Shown in pieces: positions 7,503 to 15,333 of a DNA stretch of 32,102 bases. The notes beneath the pieces were generated by a model that did no database searches, was not told the DNA's origin, and saw only the letters and a list, made by a program, of their open reading frames with translations. Source of the DNA: Myxococcales bacterium (GTDB lineage Bacteria > Myxococcota_A > Polyangia > Polyangiales > Polyangiaceae). The position numbers were made by a program, and so were the translations under genes. Position 1 is the first letter of the stretch, and each line of letters starts with the position of its first letter. The stretch is taken from assembly GCA_021847645.1 (NCBI GenBank), contig JAJZQG010000089.1, forward strand, positions 1 through 32,102, written 5' to 3'.

Positions 7503-8120
7503 ATGGCGAACACCATCCGCATCGCGCTCGATCGGGCCATCGACACCTTCGTCCACGACATGGTCGGACTTTTCCATCAAGCGACGATGACAGCGCTGGC
7601 AGAGCACCCGGAACGCCCGGGGATGGCCCGCGCGCCCCGCGCACAAGTCAAGCGCGTACGGCAGGCACCTACTCGCAGTGCGCCGGTCAAAGCGCCTGAA
7701 GCGACACCGCCAGCGCCAGCGACCACGGCGTCCCGAGTCGCCAAGCCGGCATGGCCGCACAATCTGGTGCCGCTGCGGCGAGGCGCGGGCACCCACACAA
7801 TCGCTAGCCACGCCCGGCCCGCCAACCAGGAGCCCCAACCCTTGCCCGCCTTCCTGCGCGCCTTGGAGCCGGAACGCCCCAAGGGCCCCACTGCCGAACA
7901 GCTGGGAGAGCGAGTCGTGGGCATCCTGTGGGCGGCGGATGGGCCGATGGTCTTGGAGCGCATCCGGCTAGCCTTGGCGACCAAGAAGGACATTCTGGTT
8001 CCCGTGCTCGACAAGCTGCTGTCGGAGAATCGCATCTCCGCGGTGGAGGTCGACGGCGTAACGGCCTACAAGCCGCCGCGCATCGAGCCCATTCGCCGGC
8101 GACGCCCCGCCGAAGCCTGA
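7503..8120 (+). CDS. Protein of unknown function with possible C-terminal winged helix
   Basis: The 205-residue protein starts at the ATG at 7503 (MANTIRIALDRAID). An upstream in-frame ATG at 7464 adds residues of no clear character. Three parts are visible: an N-terminal helical segment (1-36, with DTFVHDMVGLFHQATMTALAE), a basic Pro/Ala/Arg/Lys-rich middle (about 37-120), and a C-terminal compact segment (about 130-195). That last segment reads as helix-helix-strand (ERVVGILWAADGPMVLERI...ALATKKDILVPVLDKLL...ISAVEVDGVTAYKPP), like a winged helix. The basic middle and this tail suggest nucleic-acid binding, perhaps a nucleoid or regulatory protein, but this is inference. A long leader (6745-7502) precedes it, and the convergent radical SAM gene ends 132 bases after it. 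Confidence 0.7.
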   Translation: MANTIRIALDRAIDTFVHDMVGLFHQATMTALAEHPERPGMARAPRAQVKRVRQAPTRSAPVKAPEATPPAPATTASRVAKPAWPHNLVPLRRGAGTHTIASHARPANQEPQPLPAFLRALEPERPKGPTAEQLGERVVGILWAADGPMVLERIRLALATKKDILVPVLDKLLSENRISAVEVDGVTAYKPPRIEPIRRRRPAEA

Positions 8121-8252
8121 GCGGCCAGCGTTGTCGGCCCGAGGTCCGACGCCCCCATTCGAGGACGAGTCGGGAGTCGCCCGTCGGCCCCGAGGTCGAA
8201 GGGCGCGCGCCTTGCGGCTCTTCGTCCGGGGGGCGGCGGCGAGCCGGCCCGA

Positions 8253-9647
8253 TCAGGTCGTGGCGTCCATGTATCGTGTCATGCGGATGAAGTCGCGGTG
8301 GCTGCGCAGCCACTTGCGATTCAGATTGTGGGCGTACAAGCAGATAGCCGCATTGACGACGTCTCCGTTGGCGAGCCGCTGGACGATCTGGCCCCACGAG
8401 TAGAAGGAGCCCTGGGCCTTGAAGGTCTCGAGCTGGAGTTCCTGGGGCGACATGCGCCGAGGCCGGTAGACCACATGGTGAGTGTCGTACAGGCTCCAGT
8501 CGCGCAGCACGAGCCTGCCCTGCTGCTCTAGATCCTGGTAGGTGCGTGTGCCGGGAAGCGGAGTGAGGATCAGAAACTGCACCGTGGCAATCCCTTGCGC
8601 CTTCGCCCACTGCGCCGTCTGACGAATGGTCGAGGCGTCATCGTCGTCGCCGCCGAACACGAACATCCCGTGCACGTCGATCCCGCGGGCATGGATCGCG
8701 GCCAGAGAACGTTCCATGGAATCGATCGTCTGGTTTTTCCCGAATGCGGCGAGGGTGCGGGGGTTGATGGACTCGAGTCCGATGTAGAGCGTGTCGCAAC
8801 CGGAGGCCTTCATCAGGTCCAGCACATCGGGGTGCCTGGCGCAGTCGGTGTGCACCTGGGTGGACCAGGACGGGGTGATGCGCCGGTCGATCATCGCTTG
8901 AAGCAGAGAACGAGTGCGCTTGGGATTCGCGGTGAAGTTGTCGTCGTAGAAGAAGACGTGGCGTCCATGCAGGTCAAGGGACTGGAGCTCGGCGAGAACG
9001 GATTCGGTGGATCGGAATCGGTACCGTCTACCGAACATGCCGGTCACCGAGCAGAAGGAGCAGTCGTAGGGACACCCGCGGGAGGTTTGCACGGGAATGA
9101 TGGAAGGGTGGCCGGGACGCCAGGCGGAATGTCGCGCGGGAGTGAGCAGCGACAGGTCCGGCGCGGGAAGAGCGTCGAGGTCCGCAACCGGGGGCGCCGC
9201 GGGATTGTGCACGACGCGACCGTCGGTATCGGTCCACGTCAGGCCCGGCACCGAGTCGAACCCACGACCACGCTCGATGGCCTCGACGAGCGGAACGATG
9301 GTCTCGTCCGCTTCGCCGCGCAGCACCCAGTCGGCGTGCTGGATGGCTTCGCCGGGCAGGTAGGTTGGATGGACTCCGCCCATCAACACGCGAATGCCTC
9401 GAGCGCGAAAGCGATCGGCCAGGGCGTAGGCGCGGGGCGCCGTCGAGGTGATGGAGGAGATGCCGACCAGATCGGAATCGCCCGGCAGCTGCTCGTCGAG
9501 CCCTGCTTCTTCCTCGAAGACGACGCGGACGTCGTGGCCCCGGCGCGACAGGATGGTACCGAGGAGTACCGGGCCGAGACGCGGCAGGCGGAACTTGCTC
9601 CAGATATGCAATCCGGGCGCTTTGGGTTCGATGAGCGTGATCTTCAT
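8253..9647 (-). CDS. B12-binding-domain radical SAM protein
   Basis: The 464-residue protein has an N-terminal Rossmann-like cobalamin-binding domain (about 1-135; IEPKAPG, VGISSITSTAPRAYALADRF, VLMGGVHPTYLPGEAIQ, DWVLRGEADET). A radical SAM core follows, with C192-x3-C196-x2-C199 (CPYDCSFC) preceded by QTSRG. YDDNFTANP and DTLYIGLES are usual later-barrel motifs, and a family-specific tail of about 90 residues ends RHRDFIRMTRYMD-like (WLRSHRDFIRMTRYMD). This is the class that includes BchE-like and HpnP/HpnJ-like enzymes. The reaction could be methylation or another radical rearrangement of a poorly activated substrate, but it cannot be assigned. The ATG overlaps the stop of the MerR-type gene (ATGA, 9644-9647), so the two are very probably made together. 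Confidence 0.9.
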   Translation of the reverse strand: MKITLIEPKAPGLHIWSKFRLPRLGPVLLGTILSRRGHDVRVVFEEEAGLDEQLPGDSDLVGISSITSTAPRAYALADRFRARGIRVLMGGVHPTYLPGEAIQHADWVLRGEADETIVPLVEAIERGRGFDSVPGLTWTDTDGRVVHNPAAPPVADLDALPAPDLSLLTPARHSAWRPGHPSIIPVQTSRGCPYDCSFCSVTGMFGRRYRFRSTESVLAELQSLDLHGRHVFFYDDNFTANPKRTRSLLQAMIDRRITPSWSTQVHTDCARHPDVLDLMKASGCDTLYIGLESINPRTLAAFGKNQTIDSMERSLAAIHARGIDVHGMFVFGGDDDDASTIRQTAQWAKAQGIATVQFLILTPLPGTRTYQDLEQQGRLVLRDWSLYDTHHVVYRPRRMSPQELQLETFKAQGSFYSWGQIVQRLANGDVVNAAICLYAHNLNRKWLRSHRDFIRMTRYMDATT

Positions 9648-10402
9648 GAGGGGTTCTCCTTGGGGTCGGTGTCCGCGGGCGCCGGCGCCGCGGACGCGTC
9701 GGGGGCAGCAGTCTTGAGCCGACGCTCGGCCTGGCTCTTGAGCCGCGCGATCTGCTTGCCGTACTTGTCCGTGAATCCCTCCCAGCGGCGGATACCTTCG
9801 CGAAGCGCCTGCATGCGCGCACGCAGCTCGTCGATACGGGCGAGCATGTCACCGAACGCGGCGACCGCCGCGGGCGTCGCGGCGTTGCCGGGCTGGGAGG
9901 ATAGCTCGCTGAATGTTCGGAACAGGTCGGCGGTGTCCTTGATCTCCTTGAGGGAATAGCCGAACACTTGCAGGTCTTTGATCAGCTGGCAGAACAGCAC
10001 GTAGTCTTGCGTGTAAAGACGGAAGCCGCCGTCGCTGTAGGCTTCAGGGGTCAGGATCTCGAGCTCCTCCCAGTACTTGATCGTGCGGGGATTGATGTCG
10101 GCGCGGCGCGCCAGCTCCCCCACCGTCAACAGCTTGCTGGTGCCGCGCGCGCGCCCCCGCTTGGACGACGGCATGCCGATCTTGCGGGCGATCTTGCCCA
10201 CCTCGGAGATGTCGTAACCCAGGTCGAGCAATCCCTTGAGGGCTCTGAGCTCCTCGAGCCCGGCTTGGTCGTAAACGGCTCCCTCCTCGCCCGTGACGGC
10301 GGCGGGCTTGACGAGACCGGCGGCCAGGAGCTGGTCCAGTTCGGGACGGGCCATGCCGAGCGCGGCGGCCAGATCATCGGGGAGAAAGGTTTTGAAAGGC
10401 AT
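9644..10402 (-). CDS. Transcription regulator with two MerR-like modules
   Basis: The 252-residue protein contains a canonical MerR DNA-binding module at about 90-160 (LLTVGELARRADINPRTIKYWEELEILTPE...GGFRLYTQDYV...GYSLKEIKD). It is preceded by a second, weaker MerR-like module at about 5-75 (FLPDDLAAALGMARPELDQLLAAGLVKP...YDQAGLEELRALKGLLDLGYDISEVGKI). A coiled-coil-like helix follows (about 180-230, LARIDELRARMQALREGI...KYGKQIARLKSQ), then an Ala/Pro/Asp tail. No conserved metal-binding cysteines and no B12-binding domain are seen in the regulator itself. It heads the two-gene unit with the B12 radical SAM enzyme and is divergent from the thioesterase gene. An inverted repeat over its own promoter suggests autoregulation. 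Confidence 0.87.
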   Translation of the reverse strand: MPFKTFLPDDLAAALGMARPELDQLLAAGLVKPAAVTGEEGAVYDQAGLEELRALKGLLDLGYDISEVGKIARKIGMPSSKRGRARGTSKLLTVGELARRADINPRTIKYWEELEILTPEAYSDGGFRLYTQDYVLFCQLIKDLQVFGYSLKEIKDTADLFRTFSELSSQPGNAATPAAVAAFGDMLARIDELRARMQALREGIRRWEGFTDKYGKQIARLKSQAERRLKTAAPDASAAPAPADTDPKENPS

Positions 10403-10414
10403 CTCTCAACTCAT

Positions 10415-10455
10415 CAGTGTGCGTTCAGGTTTATGTTGAAACTATTCGTACACTG
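10415..10455. promoter_or_regulatory. Candidate operator: imperfect inverted repeat CAGTGTGCG...CGTACACTG
   Basis: The arms at 10415-10423 and 10447-10455 match at 8 of 9 positions across a 23-base centre. Inside it, TTCA (10424-10427) and TGAA (10437-10440) form a smaller dyad. One arm overlaps the proposed -10 of the MerR-type gene. The position suits an autoregulatory site, but binding is inferred. Confidence 0.4.
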
Positions 10456-10473
10456 CCAGTTTTGGTTTGTCAA
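10445..10473 (-). promoter_or_regulatory. Candidate promoter of the MerR/radical SAM unit
   Basis: On the minus strand a perfect TTGACA (10473-10468) is followed after 17 bases by TACGAA(T) (10450-10445). The region is clearly A/T-richer than its surroundings. It would give a leader of about 35 bases before the ATG at 10402. Confidence 0.5.
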
Positions 10474-10582
10474 GAACCGGCGACGCCCCTACCCGTCCGG
10501 CTGGTTTCCGCAGTTCGCCGCAATGCGGCCGCGCCGGCGCTGCGCCCTTTCCTGCCGGCCCGTTGGACGCTAGCCTCCGCCC

Positions 10583-11080
10583 ATGCCCGCCAACAATCGT
10601 CTGGCCCGTGTCCTGGCCCGCTTCGATCTGCTCCCCAAGCCCCTGCGTCGGCGCATGGTCACGCTCTTCATGGGCCGCATGGTTCCCTATGTGTCGACGT
10701 CCGACGTTCAGATCGAAGAGCTGACGGCGGAGCGATGTGTGGTGTCGATCCCAAACCATCGTCAGGTCCGCAACCACATCGGGGGGATCCACGCGGCGGC
10801 GATGGCGCTGGTGGGCGAGACCGCGACGGGCTTCGTGGTTGCGATGAACGTTCCGGACACGCACGTGCCGGTCATCAAGACGCTGAAGGTGGACTACAAG
10901 AAGCGATTGAAGGGCGGACTTCGGGTCGAAGCCTGGCTGACCGAGGAGCAGCGCGACCGCATCCGAGCCGAGGACAAGGGCGACGTGACGGTGAGCGTGC
11001 GCGCGACGGACGACGCGGGGCAAGAGCCGATCCTGTACGAGATGGTTTGGGCGTGGATTCCCAAACAGCGAAGAGCGTGA
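10583..11080 (+). CDS. Hotdog-fold thioesterase-like protein (DUF4442 type)
   Basis: The 165-residue protein begins at the ATG at 10583. It has the hotdog pattern: VVSIPNHRQVRNHIGGIHAAAMALVGETATGFVVAMNVP, in which the NH(I)GGIHAAAMA helix is the usual active-site segment, then VIKTLKVDYKKRLKGGLRVEAWL and a last strand YEMVWAWIPK. Members are thought to act on acyl-CoA or acyl-ACP in the cytoplasm, but the substrate here is unknown. Length fits the family. It is transcribed away from the MerR-type gene across a 180-base gap and lies 10 bases before the lipoprotein gene, so the two plus-strand genes may form a unit. Confidence 0.8.
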   Translation: MPANNRLARVLARFDLLPKPLRRRMVTLFMGRMVPYVSTSDVQIEELTAERCVVSIPNHRQVRNHIGGIHAAAMALVGETATGFVVAMNVPDTHVPVIKTLKVDYKKRLKGGLRVEAWLTEEQRDRIRAEDKGDVTVSVRATDDAGQEPILYEMVWAWIPKQRRA

Positions 11081-11090
11081 CGGACGCGGC

Positions 11091-13397
11091 ATGAAGACGG
11101 CTCGTTGGTGGCTGGTGGGCATGGCCGTGGGGGCAGCAGCCTGCGGACCCGCGGACAGACCTGTTCGGAGCGCGGGCGCTTCCGTGCCTGGCACGGTGAA
11201 GGCCACGCCGGCGCCTCCCACCCGCGAGGACCTCGAGCTGCAAGCCCAGCGCCTGGTACAGCAAGGCCATGAGCTGGCTCAAACGAACAGCGCTCAGGCC
11301 GACGCGGTCTTCGAGCGCGCGCTCGCGATCTGGGAGTCACTGGGTCCAGGCGCGACGAGCGTCGTTGCCACCTATGACGACGTGACCACCAGGCCGTCGG
11401 CCGAGGTCAAGGTGGTGGCGTCGACGCGCGACGGACGGCTGGTGGCGCAAGCGTGGGGCTCCTCCATCGCGGTCTTCGATGCGCCGGCATGGCGTCTCGC
11501 ATCGATGCTCGAAGGGCACCAGGCGCAAGTGACATCGCTCGGCTTTTCAGCCGACGGCAGGTGGCTATTCTCGAGCGCATCGGACGGGACAATCCGTCGC
11601 TGGGACCTGTCGTCGGCGACGGCGGCCGGTGTCACGGGGAAGCTCAGCGCACCTTCGGACGTCGATCTGTCGCCGGACGGCACGACGGCGGTCTATCGAT
11701 GCGGTGCGCATTTGTGCTTCTGGCGCGCGTCGGAGCCGGCACCGCAGGAACGCCAGGTTCGTCCGCCGGAAGCCTGCGCGGTCGTACGTCATTGGCTGGA
11801 TGCGGGCACGATCGTCGCGGGCAATGACGGAGAGGACCTGTGCCTGCTCGACGCCTCGACGGGCGGGAAGAAGAGCGGTATTCCCTTCCTGAGCGGATAT
11901 CTGTCGTTCGCGGTGCGAGCGCCGACCTTTCTCGCCAGCGTGATGATGGGCGAGTCGGTGCGGGCGGAGGTGTGGGACGGGGGCACGGGGCGCAGGCTTC
12001 GCACGCTGAGCTTGGAGCGCCCGGACGGTCAAGGGCGCGTGCTAATACAGGGACCGCCCGTGCTCTCGCCGGACGCACACCGGGCGGCAGCGCCGACCAG
12101 CTCGCGGGAGGTGACGTTCTGGAACGTGGAGACCGGCGCGGTGGAGCGGCAGATGAGCACGCGGGTGCCGGTCGGCAATCCCACGTATCTCGACGACGGC
12201 AGCTTGTTTCTGCCCCATATCCGGGGTCGCAGCTTCGACGTGCTGGGCCTTCGGGACCAGGAGCCCTGGGCGGCGTACACCATACCGATGTTGGCAGACC
12301 CCGAGGTATCCAGTCCGCGTGACGCGAAAGCCATCCTGCTGCGCACGGGATCGGGGCTGGTGGCGTGGTCGCTCGAGACGGGCAATGCGTTGCCTTGGCG
12401 CTGGGCCAACGCGCTTCCCGGGCCGGCGGGAATCCGCTGCAGCTCGGTGGACGGCAAGCTGTTGGCTATCGCGTCCAGCAACGAGGTGCTCGTGTTCGAC
12501 ACCGCGCAGGGGCGTGTCGTGTTGAAGCACGAGGTGCCCGCGGGCAGTGTGGTCACGGCAGCCGGATTCCTGCGAGAGAGTGCGCCTGCGCTGGTTGTCG
12601 TGTCGTCGCGGCTGGTCGCCGGCGAGCGCGGCGGCAGGCCCGCAGGGTCAGCCGACATCGTGGCGTTCGGCGAACCCGCGCAGCGCCCGATTTCTCGCAA
12701 GCTCGATCCTCATCTCGGGGCGCAGTTGGCCGACGACGGGACCGCGCTCGCCCTCGTGGTGGCGGGCAAGGGAGTGCGGATCCTGCAGCTGCCGTCGGGG
12801 CGTGCCGGCCAGACGATCCCGGTCGCCGGTCCCTGGGCGCTGTCGCCGGACGGCAGCGCGATTGCGTGGTCCGGCCGCGCACCAGGAGCTGCAGACGCGG
12901 CAGATGCGTTGCACGAGGTGGTGACCGCGACGGGCGTGGAGCGAACGCTGCCCGAGGCGCCGTCGACGCGTGGACCGCTCGCGTGGAGTGCTGATGGCGG
13001 TCGGCTCGCGTACGGAGCCGCGGATTCCGGCGGCACGACCGTGGTGGCGGTCGACGCGGCGACGGGCCGCGTGGGGTGGAGAAGCGCGCTGCCCGGCTCT
13101 GCGGGGCTGACGGACTTCGTGTGGGCAGGCGACGGCCGCCTGGTGCTGGCGCGGGACAAGACCGGACGAGTGCACGTGTTGTCGGGCAAGGACGGGACGT
13201 ATCTATTCACGTGGGCGGTCGCGTCGGACGGTCAATCCTGGTTCGCGACGGATGCGTCGGGTCGGCTGGAGGCGGGTGGTCCTGCGGGGGAATCGATGAT
13301 GGCGTGCAAGGTGGGAATGCGGATTCTGCCGTACGAGGTATGCCGGCACCGATTCGCGCGCGACGGGCTGGTCGAAGAGGCGTTGCGGGGGCACTGA
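11091..13397 (+). CDS. WD40/beta-propeller lipoprotein
   Basis: The 768-residue protein opens with a short signal peptide ending VGAAAC18, a lipobox-like site (Ala at -3), so the mature protein is probably lipid-anchored. Residues about 45-85 form a helical segment (EDLELQAQRLVQQGHELAQTNSAQADAVF). From about 100 onward are propeller blades. The clearest WD40 repeat is at about 140-173 (LEGHQAQVTSLGFSADGRWLFSSASDGTIRRWDL), and weaker blades recur (VDLSPDGTTAVYR, PVLSPDAHRAA, WALSPDGSAIAW, LAWSADGGRLAYG, FVWAGDGRLVLAR). About 14 blades, so two propellers, would fit the length. No enzymatic motif is seen. Start context has no strong ribosome site. It converges with the next gene with only two bases between stop codons. 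Confidence 0.8.
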   Translation: MKTARWWLVGMAVGAAACGPADRPVRSAGASVPGTVKATPAPPTREDLELQAQRLVQQGHELAQTNSAQADAVFERALAIWESLGPGATSVVATYDDVTTRPSAEVKVVASTRDGRLVAQAWGSSIAVFDAPAWRLASMLEGHQAQVTSLGFSADGRWLFSSASDGTIRRWDLSSATAAGVTGKLSAPSDVDLSPDGTTAVYRCGAHLCFWRASEPAPQERQVRPPEACAVVRHWLDAGTIVAGNDGEDLCLLDASTGGKKSGIPFLSGYLSFAVRAPTFLASVMMGESVRAEVWDGGTGRRLRTLSLERPDGQGRVLIQGPPVLSPDAHRAAAPTSSREVTFWNVETGAVERQMSTRVPVGNPTYLDDGSLFLPHIRGRSFDVLGLRDQEPWAAYTIPMLADPEVSSPRDAKAILLRTGSGLVAWSLETGNALPWRWANALPGPAGIRCSSVDGKLLAIASSNEVLVFDTAQGRVVLKHEVPAGSVVTAAGFLRESAPALVVVSSRLVAGERGGRPAGSADIVAFGEPAQRPISRKLDPHLGAQLADDGTALALVVAGKGVRILQLPSGRAGQTIPVAGPWALSPDGSAIAWSGRAPGAADAADALHEVVTATGVERTLPEAPSTRGPLAWSADGGRLAYGAADSGGTTVVAVDAATGRVGWRSALPGSAGLTDFVWAGDGRLVLARDKTGRVHVLSGKDGTYLFTWAVASDGQSWFATDASGRLEAGGPAGESMMACKVGMRILPYEVCRHRFARDGLVEEALRGH

Positions 13398-13399
13398 CG

Positions 13400-15223
13400 T
13401 CATTCGCGGGACATGGCCACGAGACCGGCGGCGCCGTCGCGATCGATGCGCACGGCGAAGGTCCCGGCCTGGGTGCTCATGAACAGGACGGCATACTTCT
13501 CGCGGGACACGAGGCGCATGTCGGAGACGGTGCTGGTCTTCTGCACCTGGCCGTCCTTGACGAGATCGTCGAAGAAGATCTGGTCGGGCGTCTTGGCGAT
13601 GTCCTTGATGGGAGCGAGACGCATGCGAATGCCGCCGCGATCGCCGCCGGTCCAGACAACGAGCAGCTTGCCGTCGAGCTCGGCAGCGAGAACGCTGGCG
13701 ACGGGAGCCAGGAGCAGCTCGCCCTTGAGCATGTCTTCCAGGGAGACGGATTCGGTGGAGCAGGCGGCCGGCGTGCAACGGTGTTGGGTGATGACGGTCT
13801 TGAGCATGCCTTCGCTACGTGGGATATCGACGCGGGTGATGCTGGCCTCGGCTTTTCGGCAATTGAGGGTGCCGCCGTAGCCGACGACCTGGACGGGCTT
13901 GGTCCAGCGATCGCCCACGAGGAAGGTGAGGAACTCGCTCTGCCGGCCGCGGACGCGGGCGACCGTGAGCCCCGAGCTCTTGCACCCGGTGATCTCTACG
14001 GGTGAGTCGGCTTCCGGCTGTGCCGGTCCGGGTTCGGCGAGCAGCCCGATCTGCGAGGGAGCGCCGGGGCCCGCCGCACTGCCTCGTACGTCGATGGCGC
14101 CGAGCCAGGTTTCGTTGTAGGAGTTGGTCCCGCGATAGACCATGTGATTCCACAGCAGCGCGGCATCGCGCTGGGGGTCCGCGAGCTTGAGATCCGTGGT
14201 GACGGGCAGCGTCTGCGCGGGCGAGGTGCCGGTCTTGCGAATGAGCTCGAGGCGCCTCGCGGCTTCGTCGTAGGCGAGCAGGGCCGAGAAGCCGTCTTTT
14301 GCTGCATAGCCGCCGAGGCACGTGGCGGCGCCGATGCGATCACCCGAGCCGGAGCGAAACACGCCCTCGCTCCCGCGATTGCCGGTGAACACCAGTACGT
14401 CGGAGTCGTCGTCGGCCGTTCCGAGCAGCTGCAGACCGACCGGAGAGGCCAGGACGGCGGCGGGGAGCGTGCCGCAGGAACCGCGGTTGTCCGTGCCGGG
14501 AATGCTGCATAGCAGGTAGCGGTCGGGGCCGTCCTTGTCCTCGAACAGGAAGCGGACGGCAGAGGCGGGATCGAGCTCAAGGCCGAGCGCCTTGAGGTCG
14601 GTCGCGCTCTTGACGATAGGCTTGCCGCCCGCGAAGGAATCGATGGTCAAGGGCGCAGCGGGTGCAGGCGGGGGCGCGGGCATGGTGGCGAGCTTGGTCG
14701 CGGACAATCCTTCCTTGGCGGCAGCAGCCCAGGTCTGGTCGATCACGTCGGACAGGTCTTGCTGGAAAGCGGCATCGGTGTGCAGAGAGGTTGCGAGCTT
14801 CTCGGCCCAGCTGCCGAGATCGGCGCTGCCTTCCTGGGTGCGCGAGGCAGCCACGAGGGCCTCGTGCAGCTCGAGGGCGTGCTTGGCGCAGCGGTCCGGC
14901 CAGGGCTCGGTGCCCGCGGCCACGCGCGAGACGTCCGCTTGGGTCATGGCGGACAGCTGAATAGCGCGAAAGCGCATGCTGGGCTTCTCGCCGGGCTTGA
15001 GGGGATCGCCCAGCAGGCAGCCGTTCAAGGCGTTCCACGAAGTGCCGACCTGCTCGGTGGCCTTGGTGCCCATGTAGCGGGTCAGGGCGTATCCTCCGCC
15101 TGCCAGCAGGACCAGCAGCGCGACGCCGCCTATGAGGAACTTGGTCCGGCGTCCCGCCGAGTCCTGGTACATCAGCAGCACAGTGCGGGAACCATCCTCG
15201 AACTTCTTGTTGAACCAACCCAT
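13400..15223 (-). CDS. Single-pass membrane protein of unknown function, last gene of the kinase block
   Basis: The 607 residues start with a short basic cytoplasmic end and one membrane helix (29-47, FLIGGVALLVLLAGGGYAL), leaving a large periplasmic part. Residues 50-180 look helical and contain scattered cysteines. From about 195 to the end the sequence is strand-rich with recurring short blocks (VRFLFEDKDGPDRYLLC, VLVFTGNRGSEGVF, FSALLAYDEAARRLELI, LLVVWTGGDRGGIRMRL, YAVLFMSTQAGTFAVRI), suggesting a beta-propeller. I do not recognise a family. It lies 110 bases downstream of the Ser/Thr kinase on the same strand, so it could sense or scaffold for it. Confidence 0.75.
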   Translation of the reverse strand: MGWFNKKFEDGSRTVLLMYQDSAGRRTKFLIGGVALLVLLAGGGYALTRYMGTKATEQVGTSWNALNGCLLGDPLKPGEKPSMRFRAIQLSAMTQADVSRVAAGTEPWPDRCAKHALELHEALVAASRTQEGSADLGSWAEKLATSLHTDAAFQQDLSDVIDQTWAAAAKEGLSATKLATMPAPPPAPAAPLTIDSFAGGKPIVKSATDLKALGLELDPASAVRFLFEDKDGPDRYLLCSIPGTDNRGSCGTLPAAVLASPVGLQLLGTADDDSDVLVFTGNRGSEGVFRSGSGDRIGAATCLGGYAAKDGFSALLAYDEAARRLELIRKTGTSPAQTLPVTTDLKLADPQRDAALLWNHMVYRGTNSYNETWLGAIDVRGSAAGPGAPSQIGLLAEPGPAQPEADSPVEITGCKSSGLTVARVRGRQSEFLTFLVGDRWTKPVQVVGYGGTLNCRKAEASITRVDIPRSEGMLKTVITQHRCTPAACSTESVSLEDMLKGELLLAPVASVLAAELDGKLLVVWTGGDRGGIRMRLAPIKDIAKTPDQIFFDDLVKDGQVQKTSTVSDMRLVSREKYAVLFMSTQAGTFAVRIDRDGAAGLVAMSRE

Positions 15224-15333
15224 GGTAGCGACTGTAGGCGAAGAGCAATACCCGGTCCAAGGTTTCGAGCTAGACGGGGAGGAAAGCGCGGGGAGGACGC
15301 CGCTTGGTGCGCCGCATCGCGCACGCGGCGCAA

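Noticed and set aside
7199..7561. A 120-codon minus-strand frame in the gene-poor interval
   Set aside because: It has no ribosome site, no recognisable domain and atypical codon use, and it runs into the start of the gene at 7503.
8133..8204. Near-direct repeat TCGGCCCGAGGTC / TCGGCCCCGAGGTC in the convergent gap
   Set aside because: Two short G+C-rich imperfect copies are not enough to call a repeat element or attachment site.
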